Part shown: piece by piece, positions 1-12,220 of the stretch
Layout of the letters: each line of letters starts with the position of its first letter
How positions within the stretch are numbered: the first letter of the stretch is position 1
From: Gimesia chilikensis
GTDB lineage: Bacteria; Planctomycetota; Planctomycetia; Planctomycetales; Planctomycetaceae
DNA length: 64,000 nucleotides
Direction of reading: 5' to 3'
Assembly (NCBI RefSeq): GCF_008329715.1
Contig: NZ_VTSR01000010.1
Location: forward strand, 113,606 to 177,605
Made by a program: the position numbers and the translations under genes
Notes under the pieces: generated by a model
What the model was told of the DNA's origin: nothing
Databases searched by the model: none
Seen by the model: the letters and a program-made list of their open reading frames with translations, nothing else

Positions 1-1
1 C

Positions 2-1282
2 GCTGCCTGCTGGCAGTTTGCCGTCCATTATGCTGACCGCTGGTTTGCCGCGAATCCAGGAGCAGGCTTCTCCGAAACCCCGCTCTTCCTGGATGTGTTC
101 CAGAACGAAGAGCTGAAGCCGACCTGGTACGAGAAGAAACTCTGGCAGCTCTACGACTGCCCCGGGTATGCCTTGAACCTGTTTCAATGTCCGACGGTCG
201 CCTACAGTGGTGAAATCGACAAACAGAAGCAGGCAGCCGATGTGATGGAAGAAGCACTCGCCAAAGTAGGCATCGACATGGTCCACATCATCGGCCCGGA
301 TACGGCTCACCGGATTCACCCCGACTCCAAGGTGATCATCGAAGAGAAAATGGATTCCCTGGCCCGGGTAGGACGACAGCGGATTCCCGAAACCATTCAC
401 CTGGTGGCTTACACCCTGAAGTACAACCGCATGAACTGGGTAATTCTGGATGCGATGGACGAAGAATGGGATCTGGGACGCATCGATGCCCGCCTGCTCT
501 CCGATAACCGGGTCGAAGTTAATACAAAAAACGTATCTGCTCTCACGCTGAAAATGTCAGCCGGTGAATGTCCACTCGACATGACCCAGCCTGTCACTGT
601 GAAAATCGACGGATTGAAAATCAATGTTCCCCGTCCACTCTCCGACCGTTCCTGGGAAGTCTCCTTTCACAGAGAGAACTCTACCTGGGAACTCGGCCCC
701 GCAGTTTACGAACCGGGACAGCTGGTTAAAAAGCACAATCTGCAGGGTCCGATCGACGATGCCTTTATGGATTCGTTCATCTTTGTCTCTCCGTCCGGAA
801 AATCTGCCTCACCAACGGTTGAGAAGTGGGTCCAGTCAGAAATGAAACATGCGATCGTGCACTGGCGTCAGCAGTTCCGCGGTGATGCCCGTGTGATGCA
901 GGACTCACAGATCACCGACAAGGAAATTGCTGCGAGCAATCTGGTGCTCTGGGGCGACCCGCAGAGCAATCAGATCCTGAAGAAAATCATCGACAAGCTG
1001 CCGATCCAGTGGAACCAGGAGATGATCGTTGTAGGCAATAAACAGTATGCTGCCGACCACCACGCTCCCGTATTGATCTTCCCCAATCCACTGAATCCGG
1101 AGAAATACGTGGTCCTCAACAGCGGGTTTACTTATCGCGAGTATGCCTATCTGAATAATGCCCGCCAGGTACCGATGCTGCCCGACTGGGCAATCATCGA
1201 TTTACGCACTCCGGCTGGCAGTCAGTATCCCGGAAAAGTAGTTGATGCCAACTTCTTTGATGAATTCTGGCGTTTGAAATAA
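2..1282 (+). CDS. Prolyl oligopeptidase-like serine peptidase, 3' part
   Basis: The frame is open from base 2, so the gene starts left of the window. Only the C-terminal 426 residues are seen. The first part has the look of the end of an alpha/beta-hydrolase peptidase domain: a CPTVAYSGEID stretch, where the catalytic Asp strand is expected, followed by PDTAHRIHP, where the catalytic His is expected. The nucleophile Ser would lie upstream of the window. About 300 residues follow that are not part of the classical S9 fold and look beta-rich; similar long C-terminal extensions occur in secreted planctomycete peptidases. A hairpin terminator follows directly. An esterase or other alpha/beta-hydrolase remains possible because the N-terminus is missing. 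Confidence 0.65.
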   Translation, partial: AACWQFAVHYADRWFAANPGAGFSETPLFLDVFQNEELKPTWYEKKLWQLYDCPGYALNLFQCPTVAYSGEIDKQKQAADVMEEALAKVGIDMVHIIGPDTAHRIHPDSKVIIEEKMDSLARVGRQRIPETIHLVAYTLKYNRMNWVILDAMDEEWDLGRIDARLLSDNRVEVNTKNVSALTLKMSAGECPLDMTQPVTVKIDGLKINVPRPLSDRSWEVSFHRENSTWELGPAVYEPGQLVKKHNLQGPIDDAFMDSFIFVSPSGKSASPTVEKWVQSEMKHAIVHWRQQFRGDARVMQDSQITDKEIAASNLVLWGDPQSNQILKKIIDKLPIQWNQEMIVVGNKQYAADHHAPVLIFPNPLNPEKYVVLNSGFTYREYAYLNNARQVPMLPDWAIIDLRTPAGSQYPGKVVDANFFDEFWRLK

Positions 1283-1288
1283 CCCGAC

Positions 1289-1321
1289 ACTTCCCCGGGC
1301 AATGTGACCGGGGAGTTTTTA
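1289..1321 (+). terminator. Rho-independent terminator of the peptidase gene
   Basis: A stem formed by CTTCCCCGG (1290-1298) and CCGGGGAG (1308-1315), with one bulged T and a 9-base loop, is followed by five T residues (1316-1320). It sits 7 bases after the stop codon and before the Rid protein gene. Confidence 0.75.
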
Positions 1322-1337
1322 CGTTCGATTCTTTTTA

Positions 1338-2549
1338 ATGGTGAACTCACTCATGAAATCCATGACGAATCTACTGACAGCCGTTGCACTGCTGGCTCTG
1401 ACCGGATCGGCTGCGGCCGAGGTGGCCTACCTGAATCCGTCCGCCGAGACAGGAACTTCGCAGTGTGCTGTCGTCAAAAACAGTGTGCTCGCACATACTT
1501 CTCAGATCCTGCCGATCAATTTCAATGGGGGACAGGTCGTGGCAGGAAATGCGGGAGATCAGACTGCGATGGTCCTGCAGAATCTGGATTACCTGCTGGG
1601 CAAAGTCGATGCCACCCTGTATCGCATTGTGAAACTCAACGTTTACGTGGCCCGGGAAGAACTGGTCTCCGAGGTCAAACAGCGACTGGTCAAAGAACTG
1701 AAATTCAAAGTTCAGCCCGCCTGTACTTTCGTGGTGACCAAACTCGCAGATCCCAAGGCCCTGGTGGCCATGGATGTGGTGGCGGCACTCGACTCAGAGA
1801 AAAAGATCGCGAAGACTGAGATCTACAACGACAATGTCTCCGGGTTCCGTGTCGCCCTGTTACCCGCAGGACGGACCGCCTACATTTCCGGTCAGGCCGT
1901 CAAAGCGGACACACTGGAAGAAGCGACAAAAAAGACCATGGAAGAACTTCACCAGACACTGAAGTTCCTGGGTGGCTCTCCCGAAAACATCGTGCACCTC
2001 AAAGCGTTTCTCACCCCGATGAAACAGGGAGAGAGTTCCGCGGAGGTGATTGACAGTTTCTTCCCCGAGAAACGCCGCCCGCCGGTCACGCTGGTGGAAT
2101 GGTTTTCCACCCTGCCGGTCGAGATCGAAATGATCGTCGCGTTGCCTGAGCCGGCACCAGCCTCCCGTCCTGCAGAGACCATCGTCTACAAGACGCCGAC
2201 CGGAATGAAAGCGTCCCCCGTCTACAGTCGCGTCGCGATTGCCGAAGTGAGCGACCGGATCTATGTTTCGGGTATCACTTCCAAAGAGCCGGGTAATTAC
2301 AGTACGCGGATTCACAGCGCCTTTGATCAGCTGAAAGCGATTGTGACGGAAGCAGGCAGCGATATGGAGCACCTCGCCAAAGCGACCTACTATGTTTCCG
2401 ACAATGAAATCAGTGGCGACTTCGGTAAGATTCGCCAGGAATATTATAATCCCAAACGGCCCCCGGCAGCCTCCAAGGCGACCGTCAAAAGTGTGGGCAT
2501 TCCCAATCGGATTCTGCTGATGGATATGATCGCGGTTCCCGTCAAGTAA
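1338..2549 (+). CDS. Exported protein with three tandem Rid (YjgF/UK114) domains
   Basis: The protein has 403 residues. A signal peptide is clear: a short basic start, a hydrophobic run, then AAA-E at about residue 27. The mature part reads as three successive Rid-like units, roughly 31-145, 155-270 and 285-403. Units 2 and 3 show the family's GRTAYISGQ / SDRIYVSGI strand, and all three show a later hydrophobic strand (DVVAAL, MIVALP, MIAVP). Canonical RidA works as a homotrimer that deaminates reactive enamines/imines, with an Arg in a P-A-R-S motif. By eye the matching positions here are PACTF, PPVTL and PPAAS, so the Arg seems absent from all units and classical deaminase activity is doubtful. 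ATG at 1353 is an alternative start that keeps the signal peptide. Convergent with the DUF1501 gene. Confidence 0.75.
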   Translation: MVNSLMKSMTNLLTAVALLALTGSAAAEVAYLNPSAETGTSQCAVVKNSVLAHTSQILPINFNGGQVVAGNAGDQTAMVLQNLDYLLGKVDATLYRIVKLNVYVAREELVSEVKQRLVKELKFKVQPACTFVVTKLADPKALVAMDVVAALDSEKKIAKTEIYNDNVSGFRVALLPAGRTAYISGQAVKADTLEEATKKTMEELHQTLKFLGGSPENIVHLKAFLTPMKQGESSAEVIDSFFPEKRRPPVTLVEWFSTLPVEIEMIVALPEPAPASRPAETIVYKTPTGMKASPVYSRVAIAEVSDRIYVSGITSKEPGNYSTRIHSAFDQLKAIVTEAGSDMEHLAKATYYVSDNEISGDFGKIRQEYYNPKRPPAASKATVKSVGIPNRILLMDMIAVPVK

Positions 2550-2576
2550 GCGAATCGGCTTCGATCCAGCAAACAA

Positions 2577-2608
2577 AAAAACGCCCTGCATCACAGCAGG
2601 GCGTTTTT
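2577..2608. terminator. Bidirectional terminator between convergent genes
   Basis: A perfect 9-bp stem, ACGCCCTGC (2581-2589) with GCAGGGCGT (2596-2604), has a 6-base loop. It is flanked by an A-run on the left and a T-run on the right, so it can stop transcripts from both the Rid gene and the convergent DUF1501 gene. Confidence 0.9.
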
Positions 2609-2641
2609 ATTTGGTTCCGATGGTTGTCAGTGCATCGCCTG

Positions 2642-4105
2642 TTAAGCAATGATGTCATGCACGATGCGATTGGGCTGACCATCAATGAGTGTCTGTTCTG
2701 CCCCGTTGCGGGTGAAGGTCAACTGCTCAGCATCGAGTCCAAACAGATGCATCAGAGTAGCGTGATAGTCGCTGTGACTGACTTTGTCTTTGATGGCGTG
2801 GTGACCAAAGTCATCGGTCTCGCCGTACGTCATACCGCTCTTCAGGCCACCGCCGGCCATCCACTGAGTGAAGCCATAGGTGTTATGATCGCGGCCCTGC
2901 TTTGCGACTCCAGCATCGTTCTGGATCACGGGGAGACGCCCCATTTCACCACCCCAGTGGACCAGGGTTTCATCCAGCAGACCGCGTTGTTTGAGGTCTT
3001 TGACCAGACCTGCGGAAGGCACATCCACGCGCTTACAGGTTCGCGGCAGTGAAGTCCGCATGCTGGTATGGTGATCCCAGTGCTGGTTCCCCGTCATGAT
3101 CTGCACGAAGCGGACACCCCGTTCAATCAGGCGGCGGGCAATCAGGCAGCGTTTACCAAACTCAGCGGATTCCGGCACGTCGATACCGTATAACTTCTGA
3201 GTGGCCAGTGTTTCCTGGCTCAGGTCGAGTGCCTCGGTGGCTGCGGTCTGCATCTTGGCTGCCAGTTCATAGCTGGCGATACGAGCTGAAAGATCGTCTT
3301 CGCGAGGATGCTGGCTCAGGTGCCGCTGGTTCAGCTGACCGAGGAAGTCGAGATATTTTTCCTGGGCTTTGCCGCTCAGGTGCGGCGGTGCATTCAGGTT
3401 CAGAATACGTGGTTCTTTCGGACGAATGACCGTCCCCTGGTACAACGAGGGCAGCCAGCCGTTGGTCCAGTTATCGACGCCCAGTACGGGTGCTCCGCCG
3501 GGATCGACCATGGCGATATAAGCGGGCAGGTTTTCGGATTCTGATCCCAGACCATAAGTCAACCAGCTACCCAGTGTCGGGCGACCGGGAAGAATGCGAC
3601 CACTGTGCATCGCGTAGATCGACTGTCCGTGGTTGTTGACGCCGGTGTGCATCGAACGCATCAGCACGATATCATCGACGACCTCTCCCAGACCGGGCAC
3701 CAGCTCAGAGAGCTCCATACCGCATTCGCCGTGCTTCTTGAATTTCCAGGGGCTGCCCAGCACTTTGGAACTGGCCTGGGCGGCGTTGTCGTATTTGATG
3801 TCGCCGGGGAACTTTTTGCCGTCGTACTTCTGCAGCATCGGTTTGGGGTCGAACATATCCAGGTGACTGGGACCGCCCTGCATGAACATGGAAATCATCG
3901 ACTTCGCGCGAGCTGGATGATGCGTCGGTTTGACCTTGAGGTCAAAGACTTTCTTTTCCAGCTCCGGCCGAGCCACGGGATTCTTCGCCTGGGCCTGCTC
4001 GTGATTGAGCAACCAGGACAGGGCGACCGAACCAATGCCCATGGAACTGGAAGCCAGAAAGTGACGGCGGGAATGCGGGGCTGTCAGGGGAGCTTGTTTA
4101 TGCAT
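2642..4105 (-). CDS. DUF1501 domain protein, Tat-exported
   Basis: The 487-residue protein starts with a twin-arginine signal: SRRHFLA at residues 12-18, followed by a weakly hydrophobic stretch and an Ala-rich end. The rest matches the DUF1501 family, a sulfatase/alkaline-phosphatase-like fold very common in Planctomycetes. Family landmarks are the MFMQGGPSHLDMFDPKP segment near residue 75, WDHH near the middle, and HWGGEMGR then GRDHN in the C-terminal half. No enzymatic activity is established for the family. It lies 79 bases downstream of a DUF1549/DUF1553 cytochrome gene on the same strand, the standard partner in this phylum, so joint transcription and a shared extracytoplasmic role are likely. 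Its transcript ends at the shared terminator near 2590. Confidence 0.9.
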   Translation of the reverse strand: MHKQAPLTAPHSRRHFLASSSMGIGSVALSWLLNHEQAQAKNPVARPELEKKVFDLKVKPTHHPARAKSMISMFMQGGPSHLDMFDPKPMLQKYDGKKFPGDIKYDNAAQASSKVLGSPWKFKKHGECGMELSELVPGLGEVVDDIVLMRSMHTGVNNHGQSIYAMHSGRILPGRPTLGSWLTYGLGSESENLPAYIAMVDPGGAPVLGVDNWTNGWLPSLYQGTVIRPKEPRILNLNAPPHLSGKAQEKYLDFLGQLNQRHLSQHPREDDLSARIASYELAAKMQTAATEALDLSQETLATQKLYGIDVPESAEFGKRCLIARRLIERGVRFVQIMTGNQHWDHHTSMRTSLPRTCKRVDVPSAGLVKDLKQRGLLDETLVHWGGEMGRLPVIQNDAGVAKQGRDHNTYGFTQWMAGGGLKSGMTYGETDDFGHHAIKDKVSHSDYHATLMHLFGLDAEQLTFTRNGAEQTLIDGQPNRIVHDIIA

Positions 4106-4184
4106 AGTGCGATACCATTCGAGTATCTGAAGTTTTAAAACATGTGAGACATACAGGCGTGCGGCTGAAATTCAGCGCCCCGCC

Positions 4185-7091
4185 TCAGTCGACATACAGG
4201 AACCCGTTACTACTGAGCAGGGCCTGGCAGAAGGTTGCCAGTGCCAGCTGTTCCGGAGTTTTGCCTGCACTGTTTTTCTTATCAAACTGAGGAATCTGTG
4301 AATCAATAAACGCAATCGACTGTTTAATTTCTTCAGCCGTCGGTTCTTTACCATAGGCCAGCATCCAGGCCAGTTTGACCTGTTCCGCTTTGTTGCCGGC
4401 CCGTTCTTTCTGCAGACGTTCTGCGAAGTACTCGGCATGTTCCACCATGAAGCCACTGTTCATCATCAACAGTGACTGTGGAGCCACGGTGGATGAGGAT
4501 CGTTTTTCACAGTTGGGCTCCATCTTGGGAGCATCGAACATATCCAGAACCGCCAGCGGTTTACTGCGGCTGACCGCGACATAAATGCTGCGGCGGAACT
4601 GGCGATCGTCCATCTTGATATTCTTACCCTGGCGACCGGCGGAATCGACATTGGAGATCCCAACTACGATCTGACCAACTTCATCTTCTTTGACGGGAAC
4701 CGGCGTGCCATACAGGTCGGTCTTCAGTTTGCCTGTCACGGCAATGATGAAATCGCGAATCGTTTCCGCTTCGAGACGACGGACCGGCATATGACCGTAG
4801 AGCAGGTTGTCCGGATCGACGACATCGTATTCGTCGGAGCGTTGTGAACTCTGCATGTAAGCGGTAGAGGTCATCATCATCTTGTGCAGACGTTTGATTT
4901 TCCACCCGTTGGAAACGAAGTCGTGAGCCAGCCAGTCCAGCAGTTCACTGTGAGTCGGCGGAATGCCCAGCTTACCGAAGTCGGTCGGCGAAGCCACGAT
5001 TCCTTTCCCGAAGTGATGCAGCCAGAGACGGTTCACAAACACACGGGCCGTCAGCGGATGCTCGCCGTTCGTGATGTACTTCGCGTAGGCCAGACGACGC
5101 CCCGTTGTGGGAATGTCTTTGCTCTGAACCGGAATTTCAACCTGCTGATTCAGACTGGTTTTGACGACCGACAGGCCTGCAGGTTCCAGTTCATGTTTGG
5201 GTTGTTCGAAGTCACCCCGATTGAAGAAGAAGGTTTTTGGCACTTTCCCCGGGACTTCAGTGAGGACACGAATGAATTCTTCCTGCGGTTTTTTCTCACG
5301 GATCTTGGCCGCTTTGTCACTGTATTCCTTGAGGATCGCCGTGGTCTTCAGATCGTTAAACCGTTTGGCTTCGTCTTTGAAGTGCTGCACCTGGGCGGCT
5401 CCTTCGGGATCGAAATCCTTCAGATTCGTTGTCGAAACCAGGAGGCCCGGGAACTCTTCGATAATTTTCTTCTCTTCTTCCGTCCGTTTTTTCGCGTCGG
5501 CTTTCTGTGCAGCTAAAGCCAGTGCTTTGCGGTCTTCCGGAATTTTGGCCAGCGTTTCTGTTTTGACTTTTTCGACCAGATCGCGCGCCAGTTCCTTGGA
5601 TTTCTGAGTCGCTTTGCTGGACTGCTCATACAGAGTCCGGTCGTAGAGATACAACGAACCTGCAGAGAGACGGTTAATACGGGGATAGTCCTTCAGCAGG
5701 GCCACCTGTTCCCTGGTCCGTTCTTTACCCGCCGTTTTATAAGCTTTCCGGGCGGCTTCCCGCTTCTCTTCGGGAACGTCCAGTAGCTCACGCTCAAGAG
5801 TACGGTCGATGAACTTGTTGACCAGTTCTGTACGTTCCGCGAGGACTTTCTGAGCTTCTTTTTCCAGCTCGTTCGCTTTCTGGCGATCGGCGTCCGACAT
5901 GATCGAAATCCGACGTCCGGCGGGTGTCCGCCAGTTTTTCCAGTCCAGAGCCGGTTCGAAAATGGCACGGAAACGATAGTAATCGTTTTGTGGAATCGGG
6001 TCGTATTTGTGATCGTGGCACTGGGCACACGCGACGGTCATTCCCAGGATGGAAGACGAAACAATGTCCACGGTGTCTGTCACGACCTGGTTTTTCGCGA
6101 CTTCCTTTTCAGCAGGGTTACTGCCGGTCCCATCCGGGGCCATCCGCAGAAAACCGGTGGCAACCAGCTTCTGCATGTCTTCCGGACTCAACTTGTGATA
6201 AGGCGGCTTGACCATTTCATCGCCGGCCAGCTGTTCCTGCAGGAACTGATCGTAAGGCTTATCTTCGTTGAACGACTTGATGACATAATCGCGGTAGCGG
6301 AAAGCCCAGGGGCGTTCCTGGTCTTTGTTGTTGTAGCCTTCGGAATCGGCATACCCGGCGACGTCCAGCCAGTGACGTCCCCAGCGTTCTCCGTAATGCG
6401 GTGAAGCGAGCAGACGGTCGATCAGTTTTTCATAGGCGTCCGGACTCTTGTCATCCAGAAACTGCTTCAGTTCTTCCGGAGTGGGAGGCAGGCCAATCAG
6501 ATCGTAAAACGCACGTCGTGCCAGCGTTGCTTTCGCTGCTTCCGACGTGAAGGTCAGATCCTTTTCTTCCAGTTTGGACAGCAGGAACGCATCGATCGGC
6601 TGGCGGACCAGTTTGGGCTGTTTTACCTGTGGTACGGGAGGATTTTTAACAGCCTGGAATGACCAGAAAGCCAGGTCATCGGGAGCAATATAATCATCGC
6701 CGATTTTTTCCGGTTCGGGACGCAGCGTATGCGCGCCCTGATCGATCCATTGTTTGAGAATCGCGAGTTCCTCGTCAGGCATGTGCTTGCCTTCGGGAGG
6801 CATCTCCTTGGCTTCGATGCGGGCGATCAGTTCACTCTCGCCACTCTTACCCGGCACGATGGAGGGACCGCTGTCGCCCCCTTTGACCATGAACCGCTTG
6901 AGACGGAGATCGAGACTGCCTTCCATCTCGCCATTTTCGCCATGGCAGTGCAGACAGTGGACTTTGAGGATCTTGCGCACATCGTTCTCAAAGGAGAGCG
7001 TATCCGTTTTTTTCTCAGACTCAGCGGCCTGAGTTGAAGTCAGACAGACGGATGCAGAAAACAGAGACGCCAGGAAAAGTCGACCGATCAT
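4185..7091 (-). CDS. Planctomycete cytochrome c / DUF1549 / DUF1553 protein (PSD1 type)
   Basis: The 968-residue protein has a signal peptide (residues 1-22) and then the PSCyt1 cytochrome-c-like domain with CLHCH at 46-50. DUF1549 follows (about 165-385) and carries a second motif, CAQCH, near residue 353. A charged, Lys/Glu-rich segment (about 385-600), probably helical, separates this from DUF1553 (about 660-960), which ends with the family-typical SSNGFLYVD. Such proteins are thought to be periplasmic, heme-binding and paired with DUF1501 proteins; the substrate is unknown, and a link to polysaccharide breakdown has been proposed from genome context only. A 292-base gap to the next upstream gene, containing a terminator, suggests this gene starts its own transcript. 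Confidence 0.9.
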   Translation of the reverse strand: MIGRLFLASLFSASVCLTSTQAAESEKKTDTLSFENDVRKILKVHCLHCHGENGEMEGSLDLRLKRFMVKGGDSGPSIVPGKSGESELIARIEAKEMPPEGKHMPDEELAILKQWIDQGAHTLRPEPEKIGDDYIAPDDLAFWSFQAVKNPPVPQVKQPKLVRQPIDAFLLSKLEEKDLTFTSEAAKATLARRAFYDLIGLPPTPEELKQFLDDKSPDAYEKLIDRLLASPHYGERWGRHWLDVAGYADSEGYNNKDQERPWAFRYRDYVIKSFNEDKPYDQFLQEQLAGDEMVKPPYHKLSPEDMQKLVATGFLRMAPDGTGSNPAEKEVAKNQVVTDTVDIVSSSILGMTVACAQCHDHKYDPIPQNDYYRFRAIFEPALDWKNWRTPAGRRISIMSDADRQKANELEKEAQKVLAERTELVNKFIDRTLERELLDVPEEKREAARKAYKTAGKERTREQVALLKDYPRINRLSAGSLYLYDRTLYEQSSKATQKSKELARDLVEKVKTETLAKIPEDRKALALAAQKADAKKRTEEEKKIIEEFPGLLVSTTNLKDFDPEGAAQVQHFKDEAKRFNDLKTTAILKEYSDKAAKIREKKPQEEFIRVLTEVPGKVPKTFFFNRGDFEQPKHELEPAGLSVVKTSLNQQVEIPVQSKDIPTTGRRLAYAKYITNGEHPLTARVFVNRLWLHHFGKGIVASPTDFGKLGIPPTHSELLDWLAHDFVSNGWKIKRLHKMMMTSTAYMQSSQRSDEYDVVDPDNLLYGHMPVRRLEAETIRDFIIAVTGKLKTDLYGTPVPVKEDEVGQIVVGISNVDSAGRQGKNIKMDDRQFRRSIYVAVSRSKPLAVLDMFDAPKMEPNCEKRSSSTVAPQSLLMMNSGFMVEHAEYFAERLQKERAGNKAEQVKLAWMLAYGKEPTAEEIKQSIAFIDSQIPQFDKKNSAGKTPEQLALATFCQALLSSNGFLYVD

Positions 7092-7294
7092 AGAAGAAGA
7101 CTCTCATGGTAAGGTTTATGGTGAGGGCTACCCGGCGGAACCAGGCAGTCTAAATGGAGGGCTCATCAGCAGCTCAAAGTCGAATAATAACTAAGAGTTG
7201 CTTATATATTATGGTATCGGTTTTACCCCGAAGTGCAAGAGAGGATTTTCAAACGGGTTGGTTTAATCAGAAACGGTAAAAAGATCCGGGTTAC

Positions 7295-7340
7295 ATAAAA
7301 AAGAGCGGTTTGGTGACCTTTGATAGCAAGCAAACCGCTC
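7295..7340 (-). terminator. Terminator of the sigma/FecR/DUF1553/DUF1501 block
   Basis: A perfect 10-bp stem, GAGCGGTTTG (7303-7312) with CAAACCGCTC (7331-7340), has an 18-base loop. Read on the minus strand, the stem is followed by CTTTTTTATG, so it terminates the minus-strand transcript leaving the DUF1501 gene that ends at 7384. It lies 43 bases past that stop codon. Confidence 0.85.
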
Positions 7341-7383
7341 ATATACTCGTAAAACATTATTGTAAATACACTTACGCAATCAA

Positions 7384-8838
7384 CTAGCCTGTCACCAGTT
7401 TTTCCATGAATTCCCCTTCGTTCAGCGTGGGGCGTTCCGGACTTCCTTTGTGACGATATTCCAGCTTCATGTTACTCAGACCGAGCAGGTGATAAATACT
7501 GGTGTGAATGTCTTTCACGTGCATCCGATCTTCGACGGCATAGAGACCCAGTTCGTCGGTCCCGCCGATCGTCTGGCCCCCTTTCACACCGCCACCAGCC
7601 ATGAACATGGTAAAGCCGGTCGGGTTATGATCGCGGCCATCCCCTTTTTCACTCATCGGAGTTCGACCAAATTCTCCGCCCCAGACGACGAGAGTCGAAT
7701 CGAGCAGACCACGCTGCTTGAGGTCTTTCAACAGGCCGGCAACACATTTATCCATGCCGCGACAGAGTGCCGAATGACGTTTTTCAATGCCGGAGTGTGA
7801 ATCCCACTTACTACCAGCACCATTATACAGTTGCACGAAGCGAACACCTCGCTCGACCAGTCGGCGGGCCAGCAGACAGTTGGTACCGTAAACTTTGGTC
7901 TCCTTCTCGTCCATCCCGTACATTTCCCGGGTGGCCTGGGTTTCCTGACTCAGGTCAACGGCTTCGGGAGCAGCGGCCTGCATGCGGAACGCCAACTCGT
8001 AAGACTCAATCCGGGCATCCAGTTCAGACTGTTGTTTGCGGGACGCAGCATGCCGCTCATTCAGCTTGGCAAGCAGATCGAGTTTGCCAGACTCCTGAGT
8101 CACAAACACATCATCGGGACGGTACAGATTGGAAATGGGTTCCTTACCTGTATTCAAGCGGGTTCCCTGGTACACGGCGGGAATGAAAGCCGTTCCCCAG
8201 TTACGCGGACCATTGACCACCGTGCCGTTGTTGTCCTGAATGACGACGAAAGCAGGCAGACTTTCGTTCGCTGTTCCCAATCCATAAGTCACCCAGCTGC
8301 CCAGTGAGGGACGGCCGGCGAGCGGAATGCAGGTATTCATCTGGCAGACACCACCGGCGTGGTTAATCCCGTTGGTCCAGCAGCCGCGTACGACAGCGAT
8401 GTCATCTACGCAGGTGGCGATGTTCGGCAGCCAGTCGGAAACCCAGGTACCGGCTTCGCCGTGCTGTTTCCATTTGCGTTTGGATGCCAGCAGGGGAGCA
8501 TTGATTTCGCCCATCGCGGTAATTGGCTTCTCGAAACTGTCGGGCAGCGGTTTGCCAGCGAGCTTCTGCAGTGCCGGCTTGGGATCGAACATGTCGATGT
8601 GGCTCGGGCCCCCTTCCATGAACAGGAAGATCACACTCTTCGCCGTCGCCGGGAAATGCGTCTGCTTGGCCGACAGAGGTGAAAGTGATGGCGTAGGCTT
8701 CTTGGGTTTCGTCTTGGCAGCTGCTTCGGCCTGTTGTGCGAGCATGGCGTTCAAAGCGATCCCACCGAAGCCGGCTCCAGCCTGCATGAGGAGCTGACGA
8801 CGATTGACGACAGTATTGATATCCTGATATTGATTCAT
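7384..8838 (-). CDS. DUF1501 domain protein, Tat-exported (second copy)
   Basis: With the start at the ATG of 8838, preceded by GGAAAG about 9 bases upstream, the protein has 484 residues; a TTG further upstream at 8856 is less likely. A twin-arginine signal, NRRQLLMQAG at residues 12-21, marks it for folded export. The body matches DUF1501: FLFMEGGPSHIDMFDPKP, then WDSHSG, VVWGGEFGR and GRDHNPTGF. It is a clear paralogue of the protein encoded at 2642-4105 but differs throughout. It is the last gene of the likely four-gene operon starting with the ECF sigma factor, 64 bases after the DUF1553/LamG gene, and is followed by a strong terminator. Confidence 0.9.
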   Translation of the reverse strand: MNQYQDINTVVNRRQLLMQAGAGFGGIALNAMLAQQAEAAAKTKPKKPTPSLSPLSAKQTHFPATAKSVIFLFMEGGPSHIDMFDPKPALQKLAGKPLPDSFEKPITAMGEINAPLLASKRKWKQHGEAGTWVSDWLPNIATCVDDIAVVRGCWTNGINHAGGVCQMNTCIPLAGRPSLGSWVTYGLGTANESLPAFVVIQDNNGTVVNGPRNWGTAFIPAVYQGTRLNTGKEPISNLYRPDDVFVTQESGKLDLLAKLNERHAASRKQQSELDARIESYELAFRMQAAAPEAVDLSQETQATREMYGMDEKETKVYGTNCLLARRLVERGVRFVQLYNGAGSKWDSHSGIEKRHSALCRGMDKCVAGLLKDLKQRGLLDSTLVVWGGEFGRTPMSEKGDGRDHNPTGFTMFMAGGGVKGGQTIGGTDELGLYAVEDRMHVKDIHTSIYHLLGLSNMKLEYRHKGSPERPTLNEGEFMEKLVTG

Positions 8839-8902
8839 GAGATTATCTTTCCGCAAAAGCGTTTAATGGTCACGGGTGTTTGATGGCGTTTCTGCTTGAT
8901 CC

Positions 8903-12148
<3,246 letters not shown>

Positions 12149-12220
12149 TTAGCGACGCTGAAAATAAAAGGGTATCTATCTTCTGAACGTACTCGAATTT
12201 ATTGTTATGCAGTAATGCAG

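Noticed and set aside
1860..2594. Long minus-strand frame (244 codons)
   Set aside because: Antisense to the three-Rid-domain gene, His/Arg-rich without motifs; shadow of codon bias.
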